From positions 41,315 to 105,314 of the forward strand of contig DWWX01000021.1 in NCBI GenBank assembly GCA_019119495.1: DNA of 64,000 nt, in the 5' to 3' direction. Below are positions 16,426 to 26,995 of the stretch, in pieces. The stretch comes from Candidatus Gemmiger stercorigallinarum. Lineage in GTDB: Bacteria > Bacillota > Clostridia > Oscillospirales > Ruminococcaceae. Below the pieces are notes generated by a model that was not told the origin of the DNA, did no database searches, and worked only from the letters and a program-made list of their open reading frames with translations. How positions within the stretch are numbered: the first letter of the stretch is position 1; each line of letters opens with the position of its first letter. A program made the translations under genes and the position numbers.

Positions 16426-16871
16426 TCCTCCTCCGGGCGGCTTACCGGCACGCCGCGGTGCTCCACACAGGTGGAAAAGACGATCTGGGTGCGGGTGCGG
16501 CCAAACTGCTGCAGCCGGTTGATAAAGTGGTCCAGCTCCTGGGTGGAGGCAAACAGCACCTCGATCAGCATGCTGTAGTCGCCGGTGACGCAGTTGCACT
16601 CCACCACGTTGGGGCAGCTTTCGATATAGGGGTAAAACTCCGGCTTGCGCTGGGGGTCCAGTTCCAGGTTGATGAACGCTTTGACGCCGTAGCCCAGCGC
16701 CGGCGCGTCCACCTGCGCCTGGTAGCCCCGCAGCAGGCCCGCCTGCTCCAGCCGGGCAATGCGCGCCGACACCGCCGGGGAGGACAGAAACACCTGCTCG
16801 GCGATCTCCTTCAGCGGCGCGCGGGCGTCGGCCTGTAAAATATCGATGATCCTGCGGTCGATGCGGTCCAT
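16422..16871 (-). CDS. Lrp/AsnC-family transcriptional regulator
   Basis: 149-residue regulator of the feast/famine family. The N-terminal helix-turn-helix is MDRIDRRIIDILQADAR then LKEIAEQVFLSSPAVSARI (about residues 20-40). The C-terminal RAM/AsnC domain binds an amino acid effector (VKAFINLEL, VVECNCVTGDYSMLIEV). Such proteins regulate amino acid metabolism or transport. The downstream partner here is a GNAT acetyltransferase coupled by a four-base overlap, so that enzyme is a possible target. A longer frame to 16985 is rejected because it would start upstream of the promoter at 16941-16969. Confidence 0.92.
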   Translation of the reverse strand: MDRIDRRIIDILQADARAPLKEIAEQVFLSSPAVSARIARLEQAGLLRGYQAQVDAPALGYGVKAFINLELDPQRKPEFYPYIESCPNVVECNCVTGDYSMLIEVLFASTQELDHFINRLQQFGRTRTQIVFSTCVEHRGVPVSRPEEE

Positions 16872-16940
16872 TCCAAGGCCCCTTTCTTTGCAAAGCGCAG
16901 CCTGCCCCGCGCGGCACTGCCCGCGCAGGATGTTACCGCC

Positions 16941-16969
16941 ATTGTAGCACAGAGCAGGGGCGGGGTAAA
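16941..16969 (-). promoter_or_regulatory. Promoter of the lrp-GNAT operon
   Basis: Minus strand TTTACC (16969-16964), 17-base spacer, TACAAT (16946-16941). Confidence 0.68.
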
Positions 16970-17015
16970 GGGGCGCCGCCGGCAAAAGGCAGACTGCGCC
17001 GGCACTGCGGCAGCT

Positions 17016-19067
17016 TCACTCGTCCAGCGTCGGGTCATTCTCGCCGGTGGTGTCCAGCATCACCACCGAGCCTTTGCGTGCCTGCACGCCCGCCTGGGGG
17101 TACTGGGCCACCACACGCTCGGCGTCGCCGTCGATGTGGGCTTCCAGGCCGTACTCCCGCAGCTTCAGCTTTGCGGCCGCAGTGCGCCAGCCGGTCACGT
17201 CGGGCACTGCGGCAAACAGCTTTTGCTGCTCCTCCTCGGTGTAGTGGGGCTCGATGCCGAGATAGGGCAGCGACTTTTCCAGCACTTCGGCGCAGACGGG
17301 GGCGGACAGCGCGCCGCCGGAGGTGGTCCAGCTGTGGGGTTCGTCCAGGCAGACCAGCACCGCCAGCTTGGGGTCGTCGATGGGCGCCACCGCCACAAAG
17401 CTGGCAATGCGGGCGCCGGCGTCCTCGCTGTCCAGCTTTTGGCTGGTGCCGGATTTGCCGCCCACCCGGTAGCCGGCCACGGCGGCGTTTTTGCCGGTGC
17501 CGTCGGTGACAACGCCCTCCATCAGCGTGCGCATGACGGCGGAGGTCTCCTCCGAGATGACCTGTGCTTTGACGGTGGGCTCGGTCTCCCACAGCGGCAT
17601 GCCGTCGGCGTCGGCGGCGCCGGCCACCACATAGGGCTGCATCAGCCGCCCGCCGTTGACGATGGCCGCCACCGCCGTGATCATCTGCAGGTAGCTGACC
17701 TTGCTGCTCTGCCCAAAGGAACAGCTGGCCAGCTCCACCGGGCCCATCTTATCGGAGGTATAATACTCGCTGCGTGTGATCTCGCCGGGCAGGTCGATGC
17801 CGGTGGCCTCCCGCAGGCCGAAGGCAGCAAAGTAGTCGCAGAAGGCCTCCTTGCCCAGCCGCGCCCCGATCTGGATAAAGCAGGGGTTGCAGCTGACCGC
17901 CAGCCCCTGGGCAAAGGTCTCCAGCCCGTGGATGTGCCCGTTGGCGCAGCGGAACCGGGTCCCCGCCACGTTGATGGACCCGGCGCAGACAAACTGGCTG
18001 TCCGCCGTGCAGGCGCCGGTGTCCAGCGCCGCCGCGGCGGTGATCAGCTTGAACACGCTGCCCGGCTCGTACAAATCACTGATGGCCTTGTTGCGCCACT
18101 GTGCCTGCTGGGCGGACTGCAGGGCCTCGCTGCGGGCGTCGCCCTCCAGCGCGTCCACCGCGGCGCGCACCTCCCCGTCCACGATGGTGCGGGGGGCGTT
18201 GGGGTCGTAGTCGGGCTTGACGCTCATGGCCAGGATGGCGCCGGTGTCCACGTCCATCACGATGCCCACCGCGCGGGACTCCACGTGGTGCTCCTGTACG
18301 GCGGCGGACAGCGCGCTTTCCAGGTACCGCTGGATGTTGGCGTCGATGGTCAGCGTCAGCGTGGCGCCTGGGGTGGCTTCCACCAGGGTGCTGTAGCTTT
18401 GGGGCATATCGTAGCCCCAGGCGTCCTTGGCGGTCAGCACCCGGCCGTTCTGGCCGGTCAGCAGGTCGTCGTACTCCAGCTCCAGCCCCCACAGGCCGGC
18501 GTTGTCCACGTCGGTAAAGCCCAGCAGTACCCCCATAAAATCGCCCTCCGGGTAGATGCGCTTGGTGTCCTGACGGATCTGGATGCCCTCGGCGCCGTTT
18601 TCCACGCACCAGGCGCGCACCGCGTCGGCGGTCGTTTTGTCCACCCGGCGCTTGAGCAGGCAGTCGTTGGAGGTGCGGTCAGAAAAGGCCGCCAGCGTTT
18701 CTTCATAGTCGATGTCCAAGATCTCGCTCAGCGCCTGGGCGGCGGGCTGGACCAGTTCGTCGGCCAGGTCGCGGGGCGAGGCGCGGATGGTCCAGCGGGT
18801 CTCGCTGGCGGCCAGCAGGGTGCCGTCGGCAGAGTAGATCTCGCCGCGCGCCGCCGGGATGACAGTGTCCCGCAGCTGCTGGTCGGCGGCGCGGTCGGCG
18901 TAGCCTTCCGGGTCCAGCACCTGCAAAACAAACAGCCGGGCCAGCAGCACGCCGAAGCAGACCACCGCCATCGCCAGGCAGAAAAACCTGGTGCGGCGGC
19001 GCATGTGGCGGTCCTGCTCCGGCGTGATGTGCCGCGGCGCGGGCGCGGGTTTCGGGCGTGGTTTCAT
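17016..19067 (-). CDS. Penicillin-binding protein 2 (FtsI/SpoVD class) with one PASTA domain
   Basis: Class B penicillin-binding protein, a peptidoglycan transpeptidase for septal or spore wall synthesis; 683 residues. A short basic cytoplasmic tail is followed by one membrane anchor (about 28-48), a PBP dimer domain, and the transpeptidase with S337-x-x-K340 (EPGSVFK), S392-C-N394 and K538-S-G (GGKSGTS). One PASTA domain fills about residues 617-675 (VPDVTGWRTAAAKLKLREYG). The start at 19067 follows AAGGAGG by 10 bases; the longer frame to 19223 lacks one. It is alone on its strand, away from the mra/dcw cluster, so it may be SpoVD-like or a second FtsI. Confidence 0.93.
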   Translation of the reverse strand: MKPRPKPAPAPRHITPEQDRHMRRRTRFFCLAMAVVCFGVLLARLFVLQVLDPEGYADRAADQQLRDTVIPAARGEIYSADGTLLAASETRWTIRASPRDLADELVQPAAQALSEILDIDYEETLAAFSDRTSNDCLLKRRVDKTTADAVRAWCVENGAEGIQIRQDTKRIYPEGDFMGVLLGFTDVDNAGLWGLELEYDDLLTGQNGRVLTAKDAWGYDMPQSYSTLVEATPGATLTLTIDANIQRYLESALSAAVQEHHVESRAVGIVMDVDTGAILAMSVKPDYDPNAPRTIVDGEVRAAVDALEGDARSEALQSAQQAQWRNKAISDLYEPGSVFKLITAAAALDTGACTADSQFVCAGSINVAGTRFRCANGHIHGLETFAQGLAVSCNPCFIQIGARLGKEAFCDYFAAFGLREATGIDLPGEITRSEYYTSDKMGPVELASCSFGQSSKVSYLQMITAVAAIVNGGRLMQPYVVAGAADADGMPLWETEPTVKAQVISEETSAVMRTLMEGVVTDGTGKNAAVAGYRVGGKSGTSQKLDSEDAGARIASFVAVAPIDDPKLAVLVCLDEPHSWTTSGGALSAPVCAEVLEKSLPYLGIEPHYTEEEQQKLFAAVPDVTGWRTAAAKLKLREYGLEAHIDGDAERVVAQYPQAGVQARKGSVVMLDTTGENDPTLDE

Positions 19068-19245
19068 GGCGGTTCCCCCTCCTTGGCCGGGATGCGGCAG
19101 AATGGCTCTCCCGCATGGATATGCGGCGGGGGAGGGGAGTATGCGGGTGTTACAACGTCGGATAGAATGGGAATGGATGAAAGACGAGAATGGAAACGGA
19201 TAGAGAACGGTAAGCGGTTGCATTTTTGCGGAGCGGTATTTATTT

Positions 19246-19257
19246 CCGATATATCGG
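19246..19257. repeat. Perfect 12-base palindrome upstream of the PBP gene
   Basis: CCGATATATCGG in an AT-rich patch about 180 bases before the PBP start; it could be an operator or part of a promoter. Confidence 0.4.
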
Positions 19258-19272
19258 TTTGATGCTTATACG

Positions 19273-19308
19273 CAAGTCCCCTTCTGCTTGATAGCAGAAG
19301 GGGACTTG
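19273..19308. terminator. Terminator between HAAS protein and PBP genes
   Basis: 16-bp perfect stem CAAGTCCCCTTCTGCT (19273-19288) with 19293-19308, loop TGAT. The minus-strand padR-HAAS operon runs into it. The T-rich flank is on the plus side, so its strength for the minus strand is uncertain. Confidence 0.7.
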
Positions 19309-19366
19309 TCTGTCTTTCCTATTTTTCATTTTGCGGTGCCAGCAGGCCCAACCGGTCGTTCCTGCC

Positions 19367-19927
19367 TTACGCGCCCAGCTGCTGCCGGGTGCGGCCTACC
19401 GCCCGCAGGTAGCGCACAAGCAGCCGCCAGCAGGCGCGGCCCAGCCAGAACAGCAGCGCGCCGGCCACCAGCGAGCAGAGGAACCCCACCGCCACCGGCG
19501 GCGTGTAGGGGCCCAGCTGTATGACGGTGTGGGGCACTTTGATGCCCAGCAGGTACCATGCTGCCAGGTCGATCAGGCCGGCCGCCGGCACTGCCGCGCC
19601 GCACAGCATGAACACCGGCCCGCAGATGCCCAGCACCGGGATGACCACCATGCCGCTCAGCCCTGCCAGGCTGTAAAAGGCCAGGATGGTCAGCAGCCTG
19701 CGCCAGCCGCCCCGCTCCGGCTTGTCCAGCAGGTCGCTCAGATAGGCGCGGGCCAGCGCGTCGGGCCTGCCCAGCCGGCCCAGGATGCCCTCCGTCGGCA
19801 GGCCGTCCGCCGCCATGTCCTGCATGGCGCTTTTGATCTCACGGACAATGTCCGCCCGCTCCGACGCCGGCAGCGGCCGCAGCTTGCGGTCAACGGTGTT
19901 CAGGTACTGTTCCAGAGCTTTGTCCAT
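19367..19927 (-). CDS. HAAS-domain (DUF1700-like) membrane protein
   Basis: 186 residues. The N-terminal 70 residues look like the HAAS helical domain found in proteins encoded next to PadR regulators: MDKALEQYLNTVDRKLRPL then ERADIVREIKSAMQDM and LGRPDALARAYLSDL. Three or four hydrophobic segments follow (about 80-105, 112-130, 145-170). The role of such proteins is not well defined; they are thought to sense or transduce membrane or envelope signals with their PadR partner. It starts 3 bases after the padR stop, sharing its ribosome binding site region. Confidence 0.83.
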   Translation of the reverse strand: MDKALEQYLNTVDRKLRPLPASERADIVREIKSAMQDMAADGLPTEGILGRLGRPDALARAYLSDLLDKPERGGWRRLLTILAFYSLAGLSGMVVIPVLGICGPVFMLCGAAVPAAGLIDLAAWYLLGIKVPHTVIQLGPYTPPVAVGFLCSLVAGALLFWLGRACWRLLVRYLRAVGRTRQQLGA

Positions 19928-19930
19928 CGG

Positions 19931-20266
19931 TCATTCCTCCTTGTTCAGCCGGGCGACGGCGTCCAGCAGGCTGGCCCAGTCGGCGCGCATGGCCTGCAGA
20001 TATTCCTCGCCGGCGGGAGTCAGGGCGTAATACTTGCGCGGCGGCAGCCCCTTGGCGGTGTCCTGCCAGCTGGCCGTAAGGCAGCCGTCCTTCTGCAGCC
20101 GGCGCAGCAGGGGATAGACGGTGCTCTCGGTGGCGGTGGTGACCGCGCACCGCCCCAGCCGCTGCAAAATCTCGTACCCGTAGCAGGGGCGCCGGTGCAG
20201 CATCAGCAAAATGCAGTATTCCAGCGTGCCGCGCCGAAGCTGGCTGCGCCAATCCTCAATGTTCAT
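19931..20266 (-). CDS. PadR-family transcriptional regulator
   Basis: 111-residue PadR-like repressor of the short, class-two type. The winged helix is clear: RRGTLEYCILLMLHRRPCYGYEILQRLG, then ESTVYPLLRRLQKDGCL and RKYYALTPAGEEYL. PadR proteins commonly repress operons for membrane or efflux proteins. The next gene, three bases downstream, is a HAAS-domain membrane protein, the classic partner. The ATG at 20266 follows AAAGGGAG; the longer frame to 20371 would begin inside the promoter and is rejected. Several GTAC half-sites around the promoter suggest self-repression. Confidence 0.92.
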   Translation of the reverse strand: MNIEDWRSQLRRGTLEYCILLMLHRRPCYGYEILQRLGRCAVTTATESTVYPLLRRLQKDGCLTASWQDTAKGLPPRKYYALTPAGEEYLQAMRADWASLLDAVARLNKEE

Positions 20267-20288
20267 GCCGGGCTCCCTTTCTGTCGAG

Positions 20289-20337
20289 TACTGCTTTGGT
20301 ATGGGTACATCGTACCACACAGTACTATGCGTGTCAA
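20289..20337 (-). promoter_or_regulatory. Promoter and likely operator of padR-HAAS
   Basis: Minus strand TTGACA (20337-20332), 17-base spacer, TACGAT (20314-20309). An inverted repeat GGTACATCGTACC covers the -10, with further AGTACT elements at about 20289 and 20321; PadR regulators often bind GTAC-type inverted repeats. Confidence 0.75.
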
Positions 20338-20363
20338 GGCACTGCCCGGCAAAGCGCCGCGGC

Positions 20364-20400
20364 AAAAACAAAAAGCCCCCGCGCCGGGCGGCGCAGGGGG
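20364..20400 (-). terminator. Terminator of typA
   Basis: On the minus strand, CCCCCTGCGCC pairs with GGCGCGGGGG (20400-20376) followed by CTTTTTGTTTTT. Confidence 0.88.
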
Positions 20401-20422
20401 TGCAGGCGGTAAAACTCCCGCC

Positions 20423-22252
<1,830 letters not shown>

Positions 22253-22373
22253 ATTCCTTACAGTACCCCTTACTATTTTGAATCGATCCAGGTAACTTTC
22301 CATTGCGGCGCCGGCGCAGGACGGCGGTACAGCGCCAAAACCGTCCGCGTGGGCAAAACTCGCATACGAAATA

Positions 22374-22402
22374 ATCATACGTCACAGTACCCTGCTTGTC
22401 AA
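22374..22402 (-). promoter_or_regulatory. Promoter of typA
   Basis: Minus strand TTGACA (22402-22397), 17-base spacer, TATGAT (22379-22374). Confidence 0.82.
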
Positions 22403-22415
22403 GAATCGCAAAACA

Positions 22416-22446
22416 GTTTTTTCTGTGTTATACTATACTATATAAG
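22416..22446 (+). promoter_or_regulatory. Probable promoter of the pyrophosphatase gene
   Basis: Overlapping -10-like hexamers TATACT (22429), TATACT (22434) and TATATA (22439) with no good -35. Together with the typA promoter it fills the 318-base divergent gap; nothing else is recognisable there. Confidence 0.4.
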
Positions 22447-22570
22447 TCTGCGCGGGCAAAAGTGTTCAATTTTACCGCCTGCTGCCGGCCCGGCGTCCCC
22501 GCCGGACGGTGCGGCCTTTCCGCGGTGCGGTCGGTGAAAAAGCGAAACTCTGCCCAAAGGGAGGTATCCC

Positions 22571-24238
22571 ATGTCAACCATGCCAAGCGCCAAGGTGTGG
22601 CGCAAAGTCAACGTCATCGGCCATGTCAACCCGGACACCGATTCGATCTGTTCGGCCATCGCCTACGCCTACCTGAAAAACCAGGCCAGCGAGATGGCCT
22701 GCGAGCCCCGCCGTGCCGGCCAGCTCAACCGCGAGACCGAGTTTGTGCTCAAGCATTTCGGCGTCAACCCGCCCCGCCTGTGCACCGACGTCAGCCCGCA
22801 GATCAAGGACATCGATATCCGCCAGCAGCCGGGCATCGACGGCGAGATGAGCCTGAAGGACGCCCTGTCGCTGATGCGGGACGTGGAGATCGATACCCTG
22901 TGCATCACCGACCCGGAGCAGGAGCTTCTGGGCCTGATCACCGTGCGGGACATTGCCAACGCCAACATGGACATGATGGACACCGGCGTTTTGGCCGACG
23001 CCAAAACCAGCTACAAAAACGTCGTCTCCACCCTGGACGGAGAGATGATCGTGGGCGACCCCGCCGATACCGTCAGCGGCCACATCTACATCGGCGGCAG
23101 CCCCGACGTGATGGAGGAGGTGCTGCGCCCCGGCGACCTGGTGCTGGTGCCCAACCGCTACGACATCCAGCTCTGCGCCATCGAGTGCCAGGCCGGCTGC
23201 ATCGTCATCTGCAACGGCAAGACCGCCCCCCGCACCATCGAGGCGCTGGCCCGCGAGAAGGGCTGCCGCATCATCCTGACCCCCCACGACACCTACGGCG
23301 CCGCCCGGCTGGTCAGCCAGTCCGCGCCGGTGCGCCACTTTATGCAGACCGAAAACCTGCTCAAGTTCAATGTGGACACCCCCATCGAGGACGCCCGCCG
23401 GGTCATGGCCAGCGTCCGGCACCGGTATTTCCCCATCCTGGACAACGACGGCAAATACTGCGGCGTGGTATCCCGCCGGAACCTGCTCAACCTGCACCGC
23501 AAGCAGATCATCCTGGTGGACCACAACGAAAAGACCCAGGCGGTGGACGGCCTGGACCAGGCCGAGATCCTGGAGATCATCGACCACCACCGCATCGGCA
23601 CGCTGGAGACCACCGGCCCGGTGTATTTCCGCAACGTGCCGGTGGGCTGCACCGCCACCATCGTGTTCCAGATGTACCTGGAAAACGAGGTGGACATCCC
23701 CAAACAGATCGCCGGGCTGCTGCTGTCGGCCATTTTGTCCGATACGCTGATGTTCCGTTCGCCCACCTCCACCCCCCAGGACGAGCAGGCCGCCGCCGCG
23801 CTGGCCAAAATGGCGGGGGAGGATATCCCCGCCTACGCCCAGCAGATGTTCGAGGCCGGCGGCGACCTGACCGGCAAGACCGCCGAGGAAGTGTTCCTCT
23901 CGGATTTTAAGGTGTTCAGCCGAGGGGACGTCAAGTTCGGCGTGGGCCAAAGCAGCTACATGACCGAGCGATCCCGCGCCGCCGCCGAGGCGCTGGTGGG
24001 CCCCTACCTGGAGGAAGCCGCCGCCCACGCCGGCCTGCCGCTGGTGTTTTATATGTTCACCGATGTGCAGAAGGAAAGCACCGACCTGATGTACACCGGC
24101 CACGAGGCCGAGCGTATCCTGCGCGCCGCCTTCGGCGTCGAGCCGCAGGACGGCAAGGCGGTGCTGGAAGGGGTGGTCAGCCGCAAAAAGCAGCTGATCC
24201 CGCCCCTGATCGCCGCCATGCAGGAGCTGGGGCACTGA
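22571..24238 (+). CDS. Manganese-dependent inorganic pyrophosphatase with CBS and DRTGG domains
   Basis: Family II (DHH) pyrophosphatase, 555 residues, hydrolysing PPi to phosphate in the cytoplasm. The DHH domain is split: GHVNPDTDS at about 17-25 begins it, then a regulatory insert, then VDHNEK and IDHHRIG and a DHHA2 domain near residues 430-555. The insert holds a CBS pair (DALSLMRDVEIDTLCITD... LLGLITVRDI; DARRVMASVRHRYFPILDNDG) flanking a DRTGG domain (about 130-245), which binds adenine nucleotides in clostridial homologues and turns activity up or down. The start ATG is 7 bases behind AAGGGAGG. Confidence 0.94.
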   Translation: MSTMPSAKVWRKVNVIGHVNPDTDSICSAIAYAYLKNQASEMACEPRRAGQLNRETEFVLKHFGVNPPRLCTDVSPQIKDIDIRQQPGIDGEMSLKDALSLMRDVEIDTLCITDPEQELLGLITVRDIANANMDMMDTGVLADAKTSYKNVVSTLDGEMIVGDPADTVSGHIYIGGSPDVMEEVLRPGDLVLVPNRYDIQLCAIECQAGCIVICNGKTAPRTIEALAREKGCRIILTPHDTYGAARLVSQSAPVRHFMQTENLLKFNVDTPIEDARRVMASVRHRYFPILDNDGKYCGVVSRRNLLNLHRKQIILVDHNEKTQAVDGLDQAEILEIIDHHRIGTLETTGPVYFRNVPVGCTATIVFQMYLENEVDIPKQIAGLLLSAILSDTLMFRSPTSTPQDEQAAAALAKMAGEDIPAYAQQMFEAGGDLTGKTAEEVFLSDFKVFSRGDVKFGVGQSSYMTERSRAAAEALVGPYLEEAAAHAGLPLVFYMFTDVQKESTDLMYTGHEAERILRAAFGVEPQDGKAVLEGVVSRKKQLIPPLIAAMQELGH

Positions 24239-24281
24239 TCTGCAGCACGGCAAAAACAAAACGAAACGGGAGGTTGTACCG

Positions 24282-26054
24282 ATGACCCAGCCGCAGACCC
24301 TGCCGCCGCGGACGGCGCTGGCAGGAGCCGCGTTGCTTTTGTGCGCACTTCTGGCCTGTTACAAGCTGGAACTGGGCCCCGTGGCGGCAGTGCTGGCTGC
24401 CGCAGCCGCGCTGTACGGCTATCGCCGCGCCGGCGGAGAGGGCACGCCCCGCCGTGCCTGGCTGTGCTGCGGCGGCTATGCAGCACTGTTCTCGCTGGCG
24501 GTGGTCGCCGGCAGGGACGTGCACTATGCCGGCATGGAGGGAGGCGCTGATGTCAATTTTATCGACGGGGGCGCGGACTCGCTGCTGGCTTCGCTGGCGC
24601 TGGCCGTGCTGGTCTGCCCGGCGGTGCTGGCGCTGTACCGGTTTGCGCTGCGCCGGCAGTTGACGCCGGTGCAGAATCGGCCGTCCCGGCTTTCCGTCTG
24701 GTTTGCGATGTGGGCGCTGATCTTTGTTTGCTGGACGCCCTATCTTTTGACCTTTTACCCCGCCGGTATCGTGGGTGACGGCGCTTTGACGCTGGAGGAA
24801 GCCCTGACCCCCGGCGTGCCTTCCAGCAATCACTGGGTGGTGCCGGTCATTTTGACCATGCGGTTTTTCCTGTGGCTGGGGTCGCTGATCTCGGCCGACC
24901 TGCATGTGGGCGTGTTTTTGTATGCGCTGGCCCAAAGCCTGCTGTTTTCGGCAGTCTGCGCGGCGGTGGCATACCGGCTGTGGCGAGTGGGGGCACCCCG
25001 CTGGGCGGCCTGGGGCAGCGCGGCCATGTATGCGCTGTCAGGCTTCTTTGCCTCCTACGGCATGGTGCTGTGGAAGGACACCCTGTTTTCGGCCGCGGTG
25101 GTGTGGCTGGCGCTTCAGCTGTGGGAGCTGAAGGAAAACGGCCCGGACTGGAAATGGTGCGTCAGGTTTTCTCTGACGGCATTGTTCCTCTGCTTTTGGC
25201 GCAATAACGGGCTGTACGTGCTGGTGCTGTGCCTGGCGGCAGTGGCGGTGCTGCTGCGCAGAAAATCGGTGCGGCTGCTGGCCTGCGGCCTGGCAGTGGC
25301 AGTGTTCACTGTGGTGGTGACTGGTCCGGTATATGATGCGCTCCATATCAGAAAGGACAGCATTTCAGAGTCGCTGTCCATCCCCCTGCAGCAGATCGCG
25401 GCGACCATTGTCTCCGGCGCAGAGCTGACGGAGGAACAGCAGGAATTTTTGTACGGACTTTTGCCGCGGGAAGAATGGATCGCCAGTTACCATCCCTCGC
25501 TGTCGGATGACCTGAAAGGAAATGACCTGCTGGATACACAACAGCTGGAAGCCCGTTTCGGGGAGTTCCTGAAGGTCTGGGCGCAGCTGCTGCCGGCCAA
25601 TTTCGGCACCTATGTGGAAGCCTACCTGATGCAGACGCTGGGATTCTGGCAGCCGGGGGCGTTTTTGGGCAATTACAATGATTATTGGATCGGCGTGCAG
25701 GACGTTGCGGACCGCGGCTGGCACCTCAGCGACTGGATCTATTTCCTTATCGGGTATTCGCCTGCACAGACCCTGCAGAGAAATACCCGGTTTGTCGCGT
25801 CCGGCACGGCGGTATGGTTGATGATACTGGCTGCAGTGTTGATCCTTGCCCAGGGCCGCGACCGCCGCCGCCTGCTGATCCTGGCACCTTTTGCCGCAAG
25901 CTGGGCGGTTTTGATGCTGGCTGTTCCCATTGCATATTCGTACCGATATATTTTTATGTTGGCTGTTGGGTTTCCTCTCGTATGCGTGCTGCCATTCTGC
26001 AGCACCCGAACCAGCAGCCCGGTCCCATCAAATCGGAAGGAGACCTGCATATGA
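24282..26054 (+). CDS. DUF6020-type polytopic membrane protein
   Basis: 590 residues with about 12 hydrophobic segments. The layout resembles GT-C-type glycosyltransferases: a long loop after an early helix with WTPYLLTFYPAGIVGDG, then YGMVLWKDTLFSA and FWRNNGLYVL, and a soluble stretch at about 355-445 (SISESLSIPLQQIAATIVSG). This pattern (YPG-D, KDT, RNNG) matches the DUF6020 family as I know it; no substrate is established. GGGAGG lies 7 bases before the ATG. The stop overlaps the degV start by four bases. Codon choice is less strictly G/C-ending than in the neighbours, which may reflect the membrane composition or foreign origin. Confidence 0.82.
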   Translation: MTQPQTLPPRTALAGAALLLCALLACYKLELGPVAAVLAAAAALYGYRRAGGEGTPRRAWLCCGGYAALFSLAVVAGRDVHYAGMEGGADVNFIDGGADSLLASLALAVLVCPAVLALYRFALRRQLTPVQNRPSRLSVWFAMWALIFVCWTPYLLTFYPAGIVGDGALTLEEALTPGVPSSNHWVVPVILTMRFFLWLGSLISADLHVGVFLYALAQSLLFSAVCAAVAYRLWRVGAPRWAAWGSAAMYALSGFFASYGMVLWKDTLFSAAVVWLALQLWELKENGPDWKWCVRFSLTALFLCFWRNNGLYVLVLCLAAVAVLLRRKSVRLLACGLAVAVFTVVVTGPVYDALHIRKDSISESLSIPLQQIAATIVSGAELTEEQQEFLYGLLPREEWIASYHPSLSDDLKGNDLLDTQQLEARFGEFLKVWAQLLPANFGTYVEAYLMQTLGFWQPGAFLGNYNDYWIGVQDVADRGWHLSDWIYFLIGYSPAQTLQRNTRFVASGTAVWLMILAAVLILAQGRDRRRLLILAPFAASWAVLMLAVPIAYSYRYIFMLAVGFPLVCVLPFCSTRTSSPVPSNRKETCI

Positions 26055-26944
26055 CCCAACCCCAAGGCGACATTGCCATCCTGACGGATTCCAGCTGCGA
26101 CCTGCCGCAGCAATATTTCAAAAAATACCCCATCTTCCGGCTGCCGCTGATCGTTATCTGCGGCGAGACCGCCTACCGGGACGGGGTGGACATCACCGCC
26201 GACGAGGTCTACCGCCGCCAGCCGGACGAGGATTTCAAGACCAGCCTGCCCCTGCGCGAGGATGTGAACGCCACCTTTGACGCCATCGCCCGCGCCGGGT
26301 ACCGGCAGGTGGTGGTGCTGCCGCTTTCCAGCGCGCTGTCCAGCACCACCAACCAGCTGCGGCTGATCGCGGCGGAGCGCACCGATTTGGAGATCACCGT
26401 CTTTGACACCCGCCGCTGCGCCAGCGCAGGGCTGGGCATGCTGGCGGTGCAGGCGGCCCAGTACGCGGTGTCCGGCATGGCTTTTGTGCGGCTGAAAGAG
26501 GTGGTGGCCCGCCTGATCGAGGATACCACCGTCTTTTTCTGCATCGATACGCTGGAATATCTGCGCCGCGGCGGCCGCATCGGCCGGGTGACCGCGGTGG
26601 CCGGCTCGCTTTTGCAGATCAAGCCCATCCTGACCATCGGCAGCGACGGCGTCATCGGCACCGCCGCCAAGGTGCGCGGCCGCAGCGCCGCCTTTGCCAA
26701 GCTGCTGGACCTGGTGGAGGAGGTCCGGCAGGAGGCGCCGCCCGCCCCGGCTTTCAACCTGGTGGTCTGCGACGGCGCCTGGCCGGAGGAAGGCCGCCGG
26801 CTGGAGGAACAGCTGAAAAAGCGGGTGCCGGGGTTCCACCAGCTGCTCCACGGCAGCATCGACGCCACGCTGGCCGTGCATCTGGGCCCCCATCTGCTGG
26901 GGGCCGGCATCCAGTTTTTGCCCACCACCCCGCCGCCGGTGTAA
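26051..26944 (+). CDS. DegV-family fatty-acid-binding protein
   Basis: 297-residue cytoplasmic fatty-acid carrier; DegV/FakB proteins present fatty acids to the kinase FakA for phosphorylation. The DegV motifs are present: IAILTDSSCDLPQQY at the N-terminus, LPLSSALSSTTNQLRL, VFDTRRCASAGLGMLAVQAA and FCIDTLEYLRRGGRIG, ending with HLGPHLLGAGI. The ATG lies inside the DUF6020 stop (ATGA) and behind AAGGAGA, giving coupled translation. The longer frame upstream is an artefact of the DUF6020 coding region. No FakA gene is in this window, so the pathway link is inferred from family only. Confidence 0.92.
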   Translation: MTQPQGDIAILTDSSCDLPQQYFKKYPIFRLPLIVICGETAYRDGVDITADEVYRRQPDEDFKTSLPLREDVNATFDAIARAGYRQVVVLPLSSALSSTTNQLRLIAAERTDLEITVFDTRRCASAGLGMLAVQAAQYAVSGMAFVRLKEVVARLIEDTTVFFCIDTLEYLRRGGRIGRVTAVAGSLLQIKPILTIGSDGVIGTAAKVRGRSAAFAKLLDLVEEVRQEAPPAPAFNLVVCDGAWPEEGRRLEEQLKKRVPGFHQLLHGSIDATLAVHLGPHLLGAGIQFLPTTPPPV

Positions 26945-26995
26945 GCCGCGCCGCAAAAATGATCGGAAATGATCGGACCGGAAAGGAGGCGCCCC

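Noticed and set aside
15991..16917. Single 308-residue minus-strand protein ending in the GNAT domain
   Set aside because: Its first half is out-of-frame sequence of the Lrp gene; the GNAT domain alone, coupled by ATGA, explains the data.
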